Notes: generated by a model from the letters alone, not told the origin. 64,000 nt of DNA from CAVREM01 sp963728825 (GCA_963728825.1 CAVSLA010000005.1:248001-312000), one strand, 5' to 3'; positions 28,781-37,363 are shown, numbered from the stretch's first letter. Numbers and translations are program-made.

Positions 28781-29583
28781 TTGAAGTCGCGGCGCGAGAA
28801 AATGGTGACCGAAGCAACCAGCAACACGGCGATGTAGGTGACGCCGTAGAGCACGGCGAGCACGACGAGACCGCCTTCAATCGGTCGGCCATGCGCGACC
28901 TGGCTTCTGACGTCGAAGGTGGCCAGGTTGGGCAGCACCCAGTACAACCCGCGCGCGATGCTGGCCGCGACCGGCGATTCGACGACCTGCTCGAAGTTCC
29001 GGAGGTCGGCGCTGAAATGGCCGGCAATCCACAGCGCGAAGGTGAATGCCGCCGCCATGATCGGCGTGGAGAAGGTCGAAAAGAACAGCGCGATCGCCGT
29101 GACGACCGCCAGCTCCATCACGATCAGGCCGACCGCCTTCAGGATGCGCGGATCGGAGGGCGGCACATCCCAGCTCGCCACCAGCTCCGGCGGGAACTGG
29201 GACGCGACGTAGTGCATCAACACGTACAGCCCGAGCGCCATCACCGAAATGTTGACGAGCAGGGTGAGGATGAGCCCGGCGTATTTGCCGAGCACCAGCT
29301 GGTAGCGGTGGATCGGCTTCGCCAGCAGGGCGTAAATGCTCTTGCGCTCCACCTCCTTCGACACGAGGCCGATGCCGATGAAGACCGCGATGAACAGCCC
29401 GAAGATCGACATCGCGCCGAGACCGAGATCGATGACGATCTTGTAGTCCTGGCCGGCGGTGAGCTGTCCGAGCAGGTAGGACGCGCCCATCATCAGGATG
29501 GCGAACAACACCAGGTTGTAGAGCACCTTGTCGCGCACCGACTCGCGAAAGACGTTCAGGGCAATCCAGGCGAGGGTTCTCAC
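28777..29583 (-). CDS. pilI: ABC-2-type permease, PilI-like
   Basis: 268 residues with six hydrophobic segments (FAILMMGASYLLG, GAMSIFGLFIAVFIGIGLV, AGLILTLLVNISVMALGLYVL, VGLIVMELAVVTAIALFF and others) and the ABC-2 family motif VSKEVERKSIYALLAKPIHRYQLVLGKYAG. It overlaps the ATPase stop and the TPR start by 4 bp each. Position between pilA and pilD, paired with an ATPase, matches M. xanthus pilH-pilI, an ABC system reported as needed for pilus production. The symbol rests on synteny and family; the substrate is unknown. Confidence 0.85.
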   Translation of the reverse strand: MRTLAWIALNVFRESVRDKVLYNLVLFAILMMGASYLLGQLTAGQDYKIVIDLGLGAMSIFGLFIAVFIGIGLVSKEVERKSIYALLAKPIHRYQLVLGKYAGLILTLLVNISVMALGLYVLMHYVASQFPPELVASWDVPPSDPRILKAVGLIVMELAVVTAIALFFSTFSTPIMAAAFTFALWIAGHFSADLRNFEQVVESPVAASIARGLYWVLPNLATFDVRSQVAHGRPIEGGLVVLAVLYGVTYIAVLLVASVTIFSRRDFK

Positions 29584-30522
29584 GGGCGCGCTCCGGACTT
29601 CGCCACCTGCTCGACGAAAATATCCTCGAGCGTCTCGCGGAGTGGATTCAGCGAGATGACGGTGGCGCCGGCCGCTGCCAGATCCGACACGAAGCGATCG
29701 GGTGGCGGGTCGAGCGGTAGTTCCACGGTGTAGCGCCCGTCGCTGATTCTCGTGATGCGCCGCGCCTTGGTTTCGAGCATCCGGGCGAGCGCCTCGTCGA
29801 CCGAGCCGACCACCACTTCCCAGCCGTGCGCCTGCAGATCCAGCATGTCGGACAGCCGGCCGCTCTTCATGAGGCGGCCCTTGGCGAGAATCGCCACTCG
29901 GCTACAGAGCGCTTCGGCGTCGCTCAGCACGTGCGAGCTGAAGAAGACAGGTCCAGCCTCGATCGCGCAGCCGAAGAATCAGCGCGCGGACCTCGCGGCG
30001 GCCGATCGGGTCCAGACCGGACATCGGCTCGTCGAAGATCACGATCTCCGGATCGTTGATCAGCGCCTGCGCGATGCCGACGCGCTGGAGCATACCCTTG
30101 GAGAACTTCCGCAGCTGGAGCCGGCGCTCGCGGCCGATGCCCACCTCGTCGAGCAGACGCGAGACACGCGTTCGCCGGTCGGCGGCGTCGTAGCCGAACA
30201 GGCCGGCGAAGTACGACAGCAGCTCTTCGGCCGTCAGATAATCGTAGAAGTACGGATTTTCGGGAAGATATCCGAGCCGCCGCTTGATCGACAGGTCGCC
30301 GACCGGCCGGCCGAAAATCTCCGCCCGGCCCGAGGTCGGGAACACCAGCTGCATCAGCAGCTTCAGCGTGGTGGTTTTGCCCGCGCCGTTCGGGCCGAGA
30401 AATCCAAACACCTCACCCGCTTCGACCTCGATCGACAGGCGATCGAGCGCACGGTACGGCCGTTTCCGCCAGAAGCCGACCGCGTAGTCCTTGGTGAGAT
30501 CGTAGGTCGCGAGCGCGGGCAT
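29580..30522 (-). CDS. pilH: ABC transporter ATPase, PilH-like, one frameshift
   Basis: About 313 residues after joining. ATG 30522 (MPALATYDLTKDYAVGFWRKRPYRALDR). Walker A GFLGPNGAGKTTTLKLLMQL, Q-loop region LGYLPENPYFYDYLTAEELLSYF, signature LRKFSKGMLQRVGIAQ, Walker B EIVIFDEPMSGLDPIG. The frame breaks near 29961; removing one base gives RLRDEAGPVFFSSHVLSDAEALCSRVAILAKG, so the H-loop and the C-terminal domain (down to 29580) belong to the same protein. Partner of the permease at 28777-29583. The upstream 10-290 bp are heptamer arrays. Confidence 0.87.
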
Positions 30523-30531
30523 TTCTCTCAA

Positions 30532-30811
30532 GGGTGCCGGGGGCAGGGTGCCGGGGGCCGGGTGCTCGGTGCCGGGGGCCGGGTGCTCGGTGCCAGGTGC
30601 AGTGTGCTCGGTGCCGGGTGCCGCGCCGCGGGGTGCCAGAACGACCGTGGCATGCACGACTTTGCATGAAATTGCGTTTTCAGGCCTCGCCGGCACGGCT
30701 CGAACGCCGAAAGCATCTCGCGACCTCGTTGCACCTTCAATCTCTTATCGGCACCCGGCACGCGGCACCTTGCACGCGGCACGCGGCACCCTGCACCCAG
30801 CACCCGGCCGA
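30532..30811. repeat. inverted GGTGCC heptamer arrays between the VKOR-DsbA gene and pilH
   Basis: About 14-15 tandem 7-bp units of the type GGGTGCC run from 30532 to about 30637, and nine units of the complementary type CGGCACC run from 30749 to 30811. They are inverted arms around a 111-nt unique loop (30638-30748) in which I see no gene. The transcript from the VKOR gene into pilH would have to pass through both arms, which could fold into a long imperfect stem. Confidence 0.88.
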
Positions 30812-30817
30812 CAGGCC

Positions 30818-32014
30818 CTATTTGGCCCGGGCGAGCTCGTAGGCAATCGCCTGATCGAAGTAGGCAGTCGGCAGAGACCCGTCGATCTTCACGCCGTTGA
30901 TGAAAAACGTCGGCGTCGCGCCGATACCGAGCTGGCGCCCGTACGCCACGTCGGCCTTCACCTGCTCCAGCGTCGCTTGATAGCGGGCGTCGAAGTCGGT
31001 GACCTGGCCGACGTCGCGGGCGCCCTGGCGGACCCGGTCCGGCGTCAGCCCGGCCTGGTTGGCGAACAGCCACTCCTCGAGGGCCTCGGCCCGCCCCTTG
31101 GCGCGTGCCAACCGGACTGCCACCGCCGCCTCACAGGCGGCTTGATGCTGTCCGCCAGTGTTGCATTCCTGCTCGAGTGGATAGTCACGCGTGACGAGCC
31201 GGACCGCTCCGGGATGGCTCGACTCGTATTTCGCGAGCACGCTCTTGTAGGCCCGGAACGAATCCGCGCAGGCCGGACACTGATAGTCGTTGAACTTGAC
31301 GACTAGGACTTTCGCGCCCTCGGCAGGAACATTCAGCGTCAGGCGTGGCTGCGCCGTGTAGAAGCGTTCGAATTCAGCGCGCCGGCTTTCCTCGAGCTCG
31401 GCCGAGGAAACCGGAGCGCTGCCCTCCGCGGCGGCGACCGTCGCACTGTCACGCGGGAACAACACCAGCGCCGAAACCGTCCCCACCACGAACAGCGCGG
31501 TCAGCACCATCGCCATCGGGCTCTGGCGCAGCGCCTTCAAGTCGGTGATGGCGCGCCCCGGCACACTGGTCATGGGAACCGAGGTCGCCGCGCCGGAAAT
31601 CAGGAACAAGGCGATGACGGCCACGTAGGTGATGACACAGAGCACGCAGACGAGACCGAGGATGAAAAACGAGGCGTAGCCGAGGTAGAGCACGATCGCG
31701 AGACCGATCGTCGACGCCGCAAACAAGTAGGCGGCCGCGCTGTCCCGGACCGTCGTGGGGCCTCGAAGCGCCGCCACCGTCAGGAGCGTCGCCAGGGCGA
31801 ACCAGATCACCCCGAAGACCGCCACCGAGACGCCGGCGAACGTTCCATAGCGGCTCGCATATACCTGCGTGCAGCTGACGCTGGCGTTGACGTCGCAGAA
31901 GCTGATGTACGAAGGGTCGGCGAGGTGCTGGTAGTGAACGTAGGCGGCCGTCGCGGAGGCACCGAGTCCGACCAGCGCGGATACGAGAGCGAGTCGAGCA
32001 ACCGTCTGGCTCAT
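30818..32014 (-). CDS. VKOR-DsbA disulfide-forming fusion protein
   Basis: 398 residues combining a vitamin K epoxide reductase-like quinone-dependent oxidoreductase with a thioredoxin-fold oxidase. The membrane part (about 1-185, four to five spans) has the loop cysteines C40/C48 (FCDVNASVSC) and active-site C123/C126 (CVLC). The periplasmic DsbA-like part has C246/C249 (QCPAC) and a cis-Pro loop GATPTFFING. Such fusions oxidise substrate thiols and pass electrons to quinone without DsbB. It lies between pilA and pilH, and the adjacent PilA has exactly two cysteines, making the pilin a likely client. It starts 62 bp after the pilA terminator. Confidence 0.93.
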   Translation of the reverse strand: MSQTVARLALVSALVGLGASATAAYVHYQHLADPSYISFCDVNASVSCTQVYASRYGTFAGVSVAVFGVIWFALATLLTVAALRGPTTVRDSAAAYLFAASTIGLAIVLYLGYASFFILGLVCVLCVITYVAVIALFLISGAATSVPMTSVPGRAITDLKALRQSPMAMVLTALFVVGTVSALVLFPRDSATVAAAEGSAPVSSAELEESRRAEFERFYTAQPRLTLNVPAEGAKVLVVKFNDYQCPACADSFRAYKSVLAKYESSHPGAVRLVTRDYPLEQECNTGGQHQAACEAAVAVRLARAKGRAEALEEWLFANQAGLTPDRVRQGARDVGQVTDFDARYQATLEQVKADVAYGRQLGIGATPTFFINGVKIDGSLPTAYFDQAIAYELARAK

Positions 32015-32075
32015 TTCGGACGAATCTTACAGGAAACGCCCAGCGCCGTCCTGTTTCCCCGGTGTCCTCGCGGCC

Positions 32076-32110
32076 AAAAAGAAAACGGGATGCCGTGACC
32101 GGCATCCCGT
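32076..32110 (-). terminator. Rho-independent terminator of pilA
   Basis: On the minus strand a 10-bp stem (ACGGGATGCC / GGCATCCCGT, loop 6 nt, 32085-32110) is followed by TTTTCTTTTT. It lies 26 bp after the pilA stop, so most pilA transcripts should end here and downstream pil genes be expressed at lower level. Confidence 0.9.
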
Positions 32111-32135
32111 CGGAAGACACGTCGCGTCGCGCGCG

Positions 32136-32678
32136 TTACTGGAGAACGTTGGTCGCGCCCGGAATCGGGTTCGCGATCGCGGCGCCGGTGTTGTCGAAGT
32201 AAATCGTGCCGCGGGTATCGGTCGCGAACGACCGCTGACCCGTCTGGCCGACGGTCGCCGGAATCGCGCCCGCCCAGTAGGCCGAGGACGCGTCGTTCGC
32301 CGCCGTGTTGCAGGTGTTCTTCGCGAGCGTCTGCACGACCACGCCCGCCGTGGCGTCCTTCGCGAGCGAGACGTCGTAGCCGCTCTTACGCGACGGATCC
32401 GTCTGCAGGTCGGGGCTGATGAAGCCCTGGTTGCTGCCGGGCGCCGGCTTGGCGAGGTCGGCCAGCGTAATCGCGTAACCGTTGCTCGCGCAGCTCGACG
32501 CGTAGGTCGACTGCGAGCTGTTGATGGCGCGCAGCGAACCGATGGCCGAAGCCTCGTTGCCCGACATACGGGCGCGGAGCAGACCGGGCACCGCAATCGC
32601 GGCGATGATGCCGATGATCGCCACGACGATCAGCAGCTCGATGAGCGTGAAACCCTTGGCATTGCGACGCATCTTCAT
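32136..32678 (-). CDS. pilA: major type IVa pilin PilA
   Basis: 180-residue prepilin and main pilus subunit. The short leader MKMRRNAKG precedes the classical N-terminal helix FTLIELLIVVAIIGIIAAIAVPGLLRARMSGNEASAI with Glu5 after cleavage. The globular domain begins SLRAINSSQSTYASSCASNGYAI. Only two cysteines occur (C63, C123), presumably one disulfide. The start has a strong ribosome site (TTAAGGAGAG). It has its own sigma-54 promoter upstream and terminator downstream, as expected for the most abundant product of the cluster. Confidence 0.97.
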   Translation of the reverse strand: MKMRRNAKGFTLIELLIVVAIIGIIAAIAVPGLLRARMSGNEASAIGSLRAINSSQSTYASSCASNGYAITLADLAKPAPGSNQGFISPDLQTDPSRKSGYDVSLAKDATAGVVVQTLAKNTCNTAANDASSAYWAGAIPATVGQTGQRSFATDTRGTIYFDNTGAAIANPIPGATNVLQ

Positions 32679-32750
32679 TGTCTAGCTCTCCTTAAAAAGT
32701 AACGCTGATTGGCTGGCTTGTTCGGTGCCGTGCCCGTCGGACCGGTAAAG

Positions 32751-32766
32751 AGCAACCGTGGTGCCA
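32751..32766 (-). promoter_or_regulatory. sigma-54 (-24/-12) promoter of pilA
   Basis: Minus-strand TGGCACCACGGTTGCT: near-consensus TGGCAC and TTGCT with 10 bp between the invariant GG and GC. The predicted start is near 32740, giving a 62-nt leader with an AAGGAG ribosome site before ATG 32678. It fits PilR, a sigma-54 activator encoded immediately upstream. Confidence 0.88.
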
Positions 32767-32843
32767 GCCCATCCGGGTCGTCTGCAAGGCCACAACGTAC
32801 TATAAACACGTCACTTACAGTTTCGACCGACCGTCGAGCTTGG

Positions 32844-32899
32844 GACAATTCTCGTCAGCCTGACAATTATTGTCGCAGCCAGCCGACCCTGATTGTCAA
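32844..32899. promoter_or_regulatory. candidate PilR binding cluster (upstream activating sequence)
   Basis: Four TGTC/GACA half-sites: GACAA at 32844, the near-palindrome TGACAATTATTGTC at 32861-32874, and TTGTCA at 32894-32899, which overlaps the pilR stop. They lie about 78-148 bp upstream of the -24/-12 element, the usual distance for a sigma-54 activator. Pseudomonas PilR sites are described as repeats ending in TGTC. Confidence 0.6.
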
Positions 32900-34317
32900 C
32901 GGAGGTTGTATTTCTTCACGTAATAGCGAAACGACCGGAAACTCATGCCCAGCAGTTCCGCCGCCTTCACTTGTACGCCCCCTGCCCGCTCGAGCGCTTG
33001 CGCGATGTACGCGCGCTCTATCTCTTTGACGTGCGCTTCGAGATCAAAGCCGGTGGCTGGCAGCGCGTCCGATGCGCGAGGCGCCCCCCGCGCCGCTGCG
33101 GTCCGGACCGTGGGAGGCAGGCTCTCGGGAAGGATGGTCGGCGACCGCTCGAGCGCCACTGCCCGTTCCATCACGTTCTCGAGCTCGCGGATATTGCCGG
33201 GCCAGTCGTACTGCTGCAGCAGATCGAGCGCCGCCCCGGCGATGCCGGTGATCGGCTTGGCCATCTGCTCGCCGTATTTCGCGAGGAAGTGGTCGGCCAG
33301 GAGCGGGATGTCCTCCCGGCGTTCGCGCAACGGCGGCAGCGCAATCGGAATCACATTGATGCGGTAGAAGAGATCCTCACGGAAACGCCCGTCACCGACC
33401 GCCTTGCCAAGATCCTGGTTGGTCGCCGCGATCACCCGGATGTCGGCCTGAAGCTCTTCGAGGCCGCCGACCCGCCGGAAGCGGCGCTCCTGGAGGACGC
33501 GCAGGAACTTCACCTGCATCACGGCGCTCATCTCGCCGATCTCATCCAGGAAAATCGTCCCCTTTTCGGCGACTTCGAGCAGTCCCTTCTTGTTCGTCTC
33601 GGCGCCGGTGAACGCGCCGCGCATGTGTCCGAACAGCTCCGACTCGAGCAGCGTTTCGGGCATCGCGCCGCAGTTCAGCGAGACCATCGGGCGGTCGCGC
33701 CGCAGCGAGTGGAAGTGAATCGCCTGCGCCACCAGCCCCTTGCCGGTGCCAGACTCCCCCGTCAGGAGGATCGTGCTGTTGGTGCGCGCGACGGTCTCGA
33801 TCATCTTGAAGACGTCGAGCATCGACGCGCTGCGGCCGATGATGTTCGCGAACTGATGCGAGAGTCCGAGCGTCCGCTTCAGCAGGACGTTTTCCTGCTT
33901 CAGCTGCCGGTTGTCGATCTTCTCCCGCACTTTCATCTTGAGCAGATCGATATCGAACGGTTTGCTCAGGTAGTCGCAGGCGCCGAGTCGCATCGCCTCG
34001 ACCGCCGTTTCGGTCGACGCGAAGGCGGTGATCATGATGCCGAGAATGTCCTGGTCGACGCGCTTGGCGGCGCGCAGCACGTCCACGCCGCTCAGGTCGG
34101 GCATCTTGATGTCGGAAATCAACAGGTCGATTGGCTCCTTCTCGATGAGCGCGATCGCCTCGCGGCCGTTCTCGGCGAGGAGCACGTCGTAGCCCTCGCG
34201 GCGCAGGACGATCGCCAGCAGCTCGCGCATCGAGCGCTCATCGTCGGCGACAAGAATCCGCGGCCGGCGGCGTTCGGTCGTGCTCGAGGTCGGTTCTAAC
34301 GTATCGGTCTGGCTCAT
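32896..34317 (-). CDS. pilR: sigma-54-dependent pilus response regulator PilR
   Basis: 473-residue activator of pilin transcription. Receiver about 20-135 with acidic DD25/26 and phosphorylatable Asp69 (LLISDIKMPD) and Lys119. AAA+ domain with Walker A GESGTGKG (187-194), the sigma-54-contacting GAFTGA (234-239) and Walker B FLDEIGEM. C-terminal Fis-type HTH (GVQVKAAELLGMSFRSFRYYVKKYNL). The start overlaps the pilS stop by 4 bp; the gene ends 217 bp before pilA. Expected target: the -24/-12 promoter at 32751-32766. Confidence 0.95.
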   Translation of the reverse strand: MSQTDTLEPTSSTTERRRPRILVADDERSMRELLAIVLRREGYDVLLAENGREAIALIEKEPIDLLISDIKMPDLSGVDVLRAAKRVDQDILGIMITAFASTETAVEAMRLGACDYLSKPFDIDLLKMKVREKIDNRQLKQENVLLKRTLGLSHQFANIIGRSASMLDVFKMIETVARTNSTILLTGESGTGKGLVAQAIHFHSLRRDRPMVSLNCGAMPETLLESELFGHMRGAFTGAETNKKGLLEVAEKGTIFLDEIGEMSAVMQVKFLRVLQERRFRRVGGLEELQADIRVIAATNQDLGKAVGDGRFREDLFYRINVIPIALPPLRERREDIPLLADHFLAKYGEQMAKPITGIAGAALDLLQQYDWPGNIRELENVMERAVALERSPTILPESLPPTVRTAAARGAPRASDALPATGFDLEAHVKEIERAYIAQALERAGGVQVKAAELLGMSFRSFRYYVKKYNLR

Positions 34318-35981
34318 GTTGTGACTTCCGCACGGGCGGGCAGCCGCACCGACACCGCAGTGCCCTCCCCCTGCCGTGAGCTCACCTGAATCTCGCCGTT
34401 GTAATCGGTGACGATGCGGTGGACGATGGCGAGACCCAGCCCGCTGCCCTTGGCAAAACTGCCGTGGAACGGCTGAAACAGGCCATCCAGCTCTTCCGGC
34501 GCGATCCCGATGCCCTCATCCCTGACCGTGATGACGAGGCTGTCCGAGCCCGACTCAGACAAGCCGACCAGTTTCAAGCGGCCGCCCCCCGGCATCGCCC
34601 GGAGCCCATTGGTCGCCAGATTCCACACAATCTGCTTGATCTGCCCCTCGTCCGCTTCGAACCACAGCTCGCTGGATGGCACCTCCACCTCGATGAGGTG
34701 ATCGTCCCTCACTTCCGCGCTGTTCCGCAGGAGCAGCGCCGTATCGTTGAGCGCCCGCCGCACGTCGAAGCGGGCGATCTCGAATCGCTGCGGCCGGGCG
34801 TAGGCGAGAAACGATCGGATGGTGCTGTTGAGTCGCTCCGACTCGCGCAGCACGATGTCCATCAGCTGCTCCTGCTCGGCGCTGAGCGGCAGCTCCTGCC
34901 GCAGAATCTGAATCGATCCGGACATCGACGCGAGCGGATTCCTGATCTCGTGGGCAATGCCGGCCGCCATCTCGCCGACGGCCGCCAGCCGCTGCTGCAT
35001 CCGCGCATCGCGTTCGAGCTTCTTGATGTCGGTGACGTCCTGAAAGGTGATGAGATAGCCGGCGCGCCCGCCCGGCGTCTGAAGATGCGCGACGCCGAGT
35101 CCGAGATCGATTTCGCCGCGATCGTCGCCCCGCCGGAAACGGAACTCGAAGCGGCGGCCCGGGGCGGCGGTGTGTTGTAGCCCGTGATCGAGCGAGTCGG
35201 CCAGAAATTTCGGCAGCTGCAGGACCTCCGACACATGACGCCCCACGACCGACGCGAACGGCAGGCCGGTGATCGCCTCGGCGCCGTGGTTGAACGTCAG
35301 GATGCGCTGCTGTCGATCGGTGGTGGCCAGTCCACTCGGCAGGCTGTCGATGACGTGCTGGTTCAGCGCCTGCAGATCGGCGATCTCGGTCGACGCCTGC
35401 TCGAGACGGGCGCCGGCCGAGCGGACGCTCTCGGCAAGCGAGCCGCTCAGCAGCGCGACCGCAAAAAACCCGAACAGATTGATGGCCACGGTATATTGCG
35501 CCGTCGCGCCGGTCGGCAGGACGACACGGCCGGCCGACAGCCACGGGTCGATCAGAATGCCCGCCGCCGTGAGGTATTGCAGGAAGACCATCCCGACGTA
35601 GATCACCGCGCTGGCGCTCGCCACCAGCAGGGCGCCGCGGCGGAAGCGAACCACGCTGGCGGCGACGATCGGCAGCACATAGAGCGACGAGAAGTAGCTG
35701 GCCACGCCGCCCGTGATGTAGATGAACGCCGACACGATCAGCGCATCGGTCGCCAGCTGGATGTCGACCAGCCACCGGAAGCGATCCACGAAGCGCAGCG
35801 TCGACGCGTAGGCGATCGTGATCGCGTAGGTGCAACCCACCAGGAAGAAGAACGGGTTGACCGGAAACGATCCGGGAGAGGTGATCTGCGCGACGATCGC
35901 GCCGCCGAGCAGAATCGTGCTGATGATCGCCCGGATGGCGATCAGCCAGGCGACGCGGCGGCGCAGGTCAGTAGCGAGCAT
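34314..35981 (-). CDS. pilS: pilus sensor histidine kinase PilS
   Basis: 555-residue kinase with a six-span N-terminal sensor (about 10-185), a coiled linker, a PAS domain (about 200-320), HisKA with His344 (AAGIAHEIRNPLASMSGSI), and HATPase_c with NLATNGLRAM, VRDEGIGIAPEEL and GSGLGLAIVHRI. This architecture is that of PilS, whose membrane part is reported in Pseudomonas to sense PilA. Translationally coupled to pilR. The ATG is preceded at 10 nt by a strong GC-rich hairpin element (35992-36081), which could limit or regulate its translation. Confidence 0.94.
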   Translation of the reverse strand: MLATDLRRRVAWLIAIRAIISTILLGGAIVAQITSPGSFPVNPFFFLVGCTYAITIAYASTLRFVDRFRWLVDIQLATDALIVSAFIYITGGVASYFSSLYVLPIVAASVVRFRRGALLVASASAVIYVGMVFLQYLTAAGILIDPWLSAGRVVLPTGATAQYTVAINLFGFFAVALLSGSLAESVRSAGARLEQASTEIADLQALNQHVIDSLPSGLATTDRQQRILTFNHGAEAITGLPFASVVGRHVSEVLQLPKFLADSLDHGLQHTAAPGRRFEFRFRRGDDRGEIDLGLGVAHLQTPGGRAGYLITFQDVTDIKKLERDARMQQRLAAVGEMAAGIAHEIRNPLASMSGSIQILRQELPLSAEQEQLMDIVLRESERLNSTIRSFLAYARPQRFEIARFDVRRALNDTALLLRNSAEVRDDHLIEVEVPSSELWFEADEGQIKQIVWNLATNGLRAMPGGGRLKLVGLSESGSDSLVITVRDEGIGIAPEELDGLFQPFHGSFAKGSGLGLAIVHRIVTDYNGEIQVSSRQGEGTAVSVRLPARAEVTT

Positions 35982-35991
35982 CTTCTTTACT

Positions 35992-36081
35992 GGCGCCGGG
36001 GCCCCACCCCCGGCGCGTTCTCACGCTGATGCCTCGCCTCGGACTCACTCGTCCTCGGCTCGGCATGGCCGCAGCCGCTCG
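35992..36081 (-). repeat. two-hairpin GC-rich element upstream of pilS (copy 1)
   Basis: In the sense of pilS the element has an outer 15-position stem with a few mismatches (ATGCCGAGCCGAGGA against TCCGAGGCGAGGCAT) and then a hairpin around GGGGTGGGGCCCC ending GGCGCC, 10 nt before the ATG. A second copy at 58859-58950 upstream of rplQ keeps both stems but has a different loop. The remaining 36082-36116, down to the pilC stop, shows nothing clear. Confidence 0.75.
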
Positions 36082-36116
36082 GCATCTTTTCCACCTGACT
36101 ATCGGACCCACCTGTC

Positions 36117-37340
36117 CTACGTCAGCTTGGAGATCAGGTCGAAGATCGGCAGGTACATCGCGATGACGATGCCGCCGACCACCACGCCGAGCACGGCGAT
36201 CATGATCGGTTCGAGCAGCGTCAGCAGGCCGGCCACCGCCGTGTCGACCTCTTCCTCATAGAAGTCGGCGATCTTCGCGAGCATCGTGTCGAGCGCGCCG
36301 GTCGCTTCGCCGACGCCGATCATCTGGGTGACCATCGACGGGAACACGTTGGTCTCTTTGAGCGGCGCCGAAATCGTCTCGCCGCGCTCGATGCTCTTCC
36401 GGGTCAGCATGATGGCGTCTTCGACGATCGCGTTGCCGGAGGTCCGCGCGGTAATCTCCAGGCCGTCGAGAATCGGCACGCCCGAGCTGATCAGCGTGGC
36501 GAGCGTCCGGCAGAAGCGCGCCACCGCGATCTTCCGCATGATGTCGCCGAGAATCGGCAGCTTGAGGACGATCCGATCGACGACGCGTCGGCCGTTGTCG
36601 GTGTCGTAGTAGCGCTTGAACCCGTAGCCGGCCGCGCCCATCACGACGATCAGCGGGATGAAGTATCTGACCAGGTTGTTGCTCAGCGCGATCACGAAGC
36701 GGGTCGCGAACGGCAGCTCAGCGCCCAGTCCGGAAAACAACGAGGCGAAGGTCGGAATGACCTTCCACAGGATCACGCCGACCACCAGCCCGGCGATCAC
36801 CATGACGGCAATCGGGTAGATCATCGCCGACTTGACCTGGCCGGCGAGCTTGACCGCCTTCTCGATGTAGGTGGCCAGCCGCTTGAGAATCGTGTCGAGG
36901 ATGCCGCCCGCCTCGCCGGCGGCAATCATGTTCGTGAACAGCGGATCGAAGGTCTTCGGATGCTTGCGCATCGCGTCGGCCAGCGACGCGCCCCCCTCGA
37001 CGTCGGCGCGGGTCTGCAGAATGACCGCCGCGAAATTCTTGTCCTCTTCCTGCGTGCCGAGAATCTCGAGACACTGGACGAGTGGCAGGCCGGCGTCGAT
37101 CATCACCGAGAACTGGCGGGTGAAGACCGCGAGGTTCTTCGCCGCCACTTTTTTCCCGAGCTTGCCAACCTTGGTCTTGGCGGGCGCGGCCGCGGCCCTC
37201 TCCTTGGATGGCGTGATGCGGGTGACCAGAATCTGGTCGCGCCTGAGCGCGGCCACCGCCGCGTCCATCGTGTCGGCGCTGCGCTCACCGCTGACCGTCT
37301 GCCCGGCACGGGTCCGTCCCGCATATGCGAAAGTCGGCAT
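36117..37340 (-). CDS. pilC: type IV pilus inner-membrane platform protein PilC
   Basis: 407-residue GspF/PilC-family protein anchoring the assembly machine in the inner membrane. The N-terminus (MPTFAYAGRTRAGQTVSGE) and two homologous cytoplasmic domains are visible: FTRQFSVMIDAGLPLVQCLEILGTQ with AIVLQTRADVEGGASLADAMRKHPKTFDPLFTNMIAAGEAGGILD, and FCRTLATLISSGVPILDGLEITART with VTQMIGVGEATGALDTMLAKIADFYEEEV. About three spans (SAMIYPIAVMVIAGLVVGVIL and the C-terminal IMIAVLGVVVGGIVIAMYLPIFDLI). Ribosome site GGAGTAGG. Between pilT and pilS in the conserved pilB-T-C-S-R-A order. Confidence 0.96.
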   Translation of the reverse strand: MPTFAYAGRTRAGQTVSGERSADTMDAAVAALRRDQILVTRITPSKERAAAAPAKTKVGKLGKKVAAKNLAVFTRQFSVMIDAGLPLVQCLEILGTQEEDKNFAAVILQTRADVEGGASLADAMRKHPKTFDPLFTNMIAAGEAGGILDTILKRLATYIEKAVKLAGQVKSAMIYPIAVMVIAGLVVGVILWKVIPTFASLFSGLGAELPFATRFVIALSNNLVRYFIPLIVVMGAAGYGFKRYYDTDNGRRVVDRIVLKLPILGDIMRKIAVARFCRTLATLISSGVPILDGLEITARTSGNAIVEDAIMLTRKSIERGETISAPLKETNVFPSMVTQMIGVGEATGALDTMLAKIADFYEEEVDTAVAGLLTLLEPIMIAVLGVVVGGIVIAMYLPIFDLISKLT

Positions 37341-37363
37341 GACCTACTCCAGAATTCCTAGTC

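Noticed and set aside
30638..30748. small gene in the loop between the GGTGCC arms
   Set aside because: No start with a ribosome site, and no frame with coding character.
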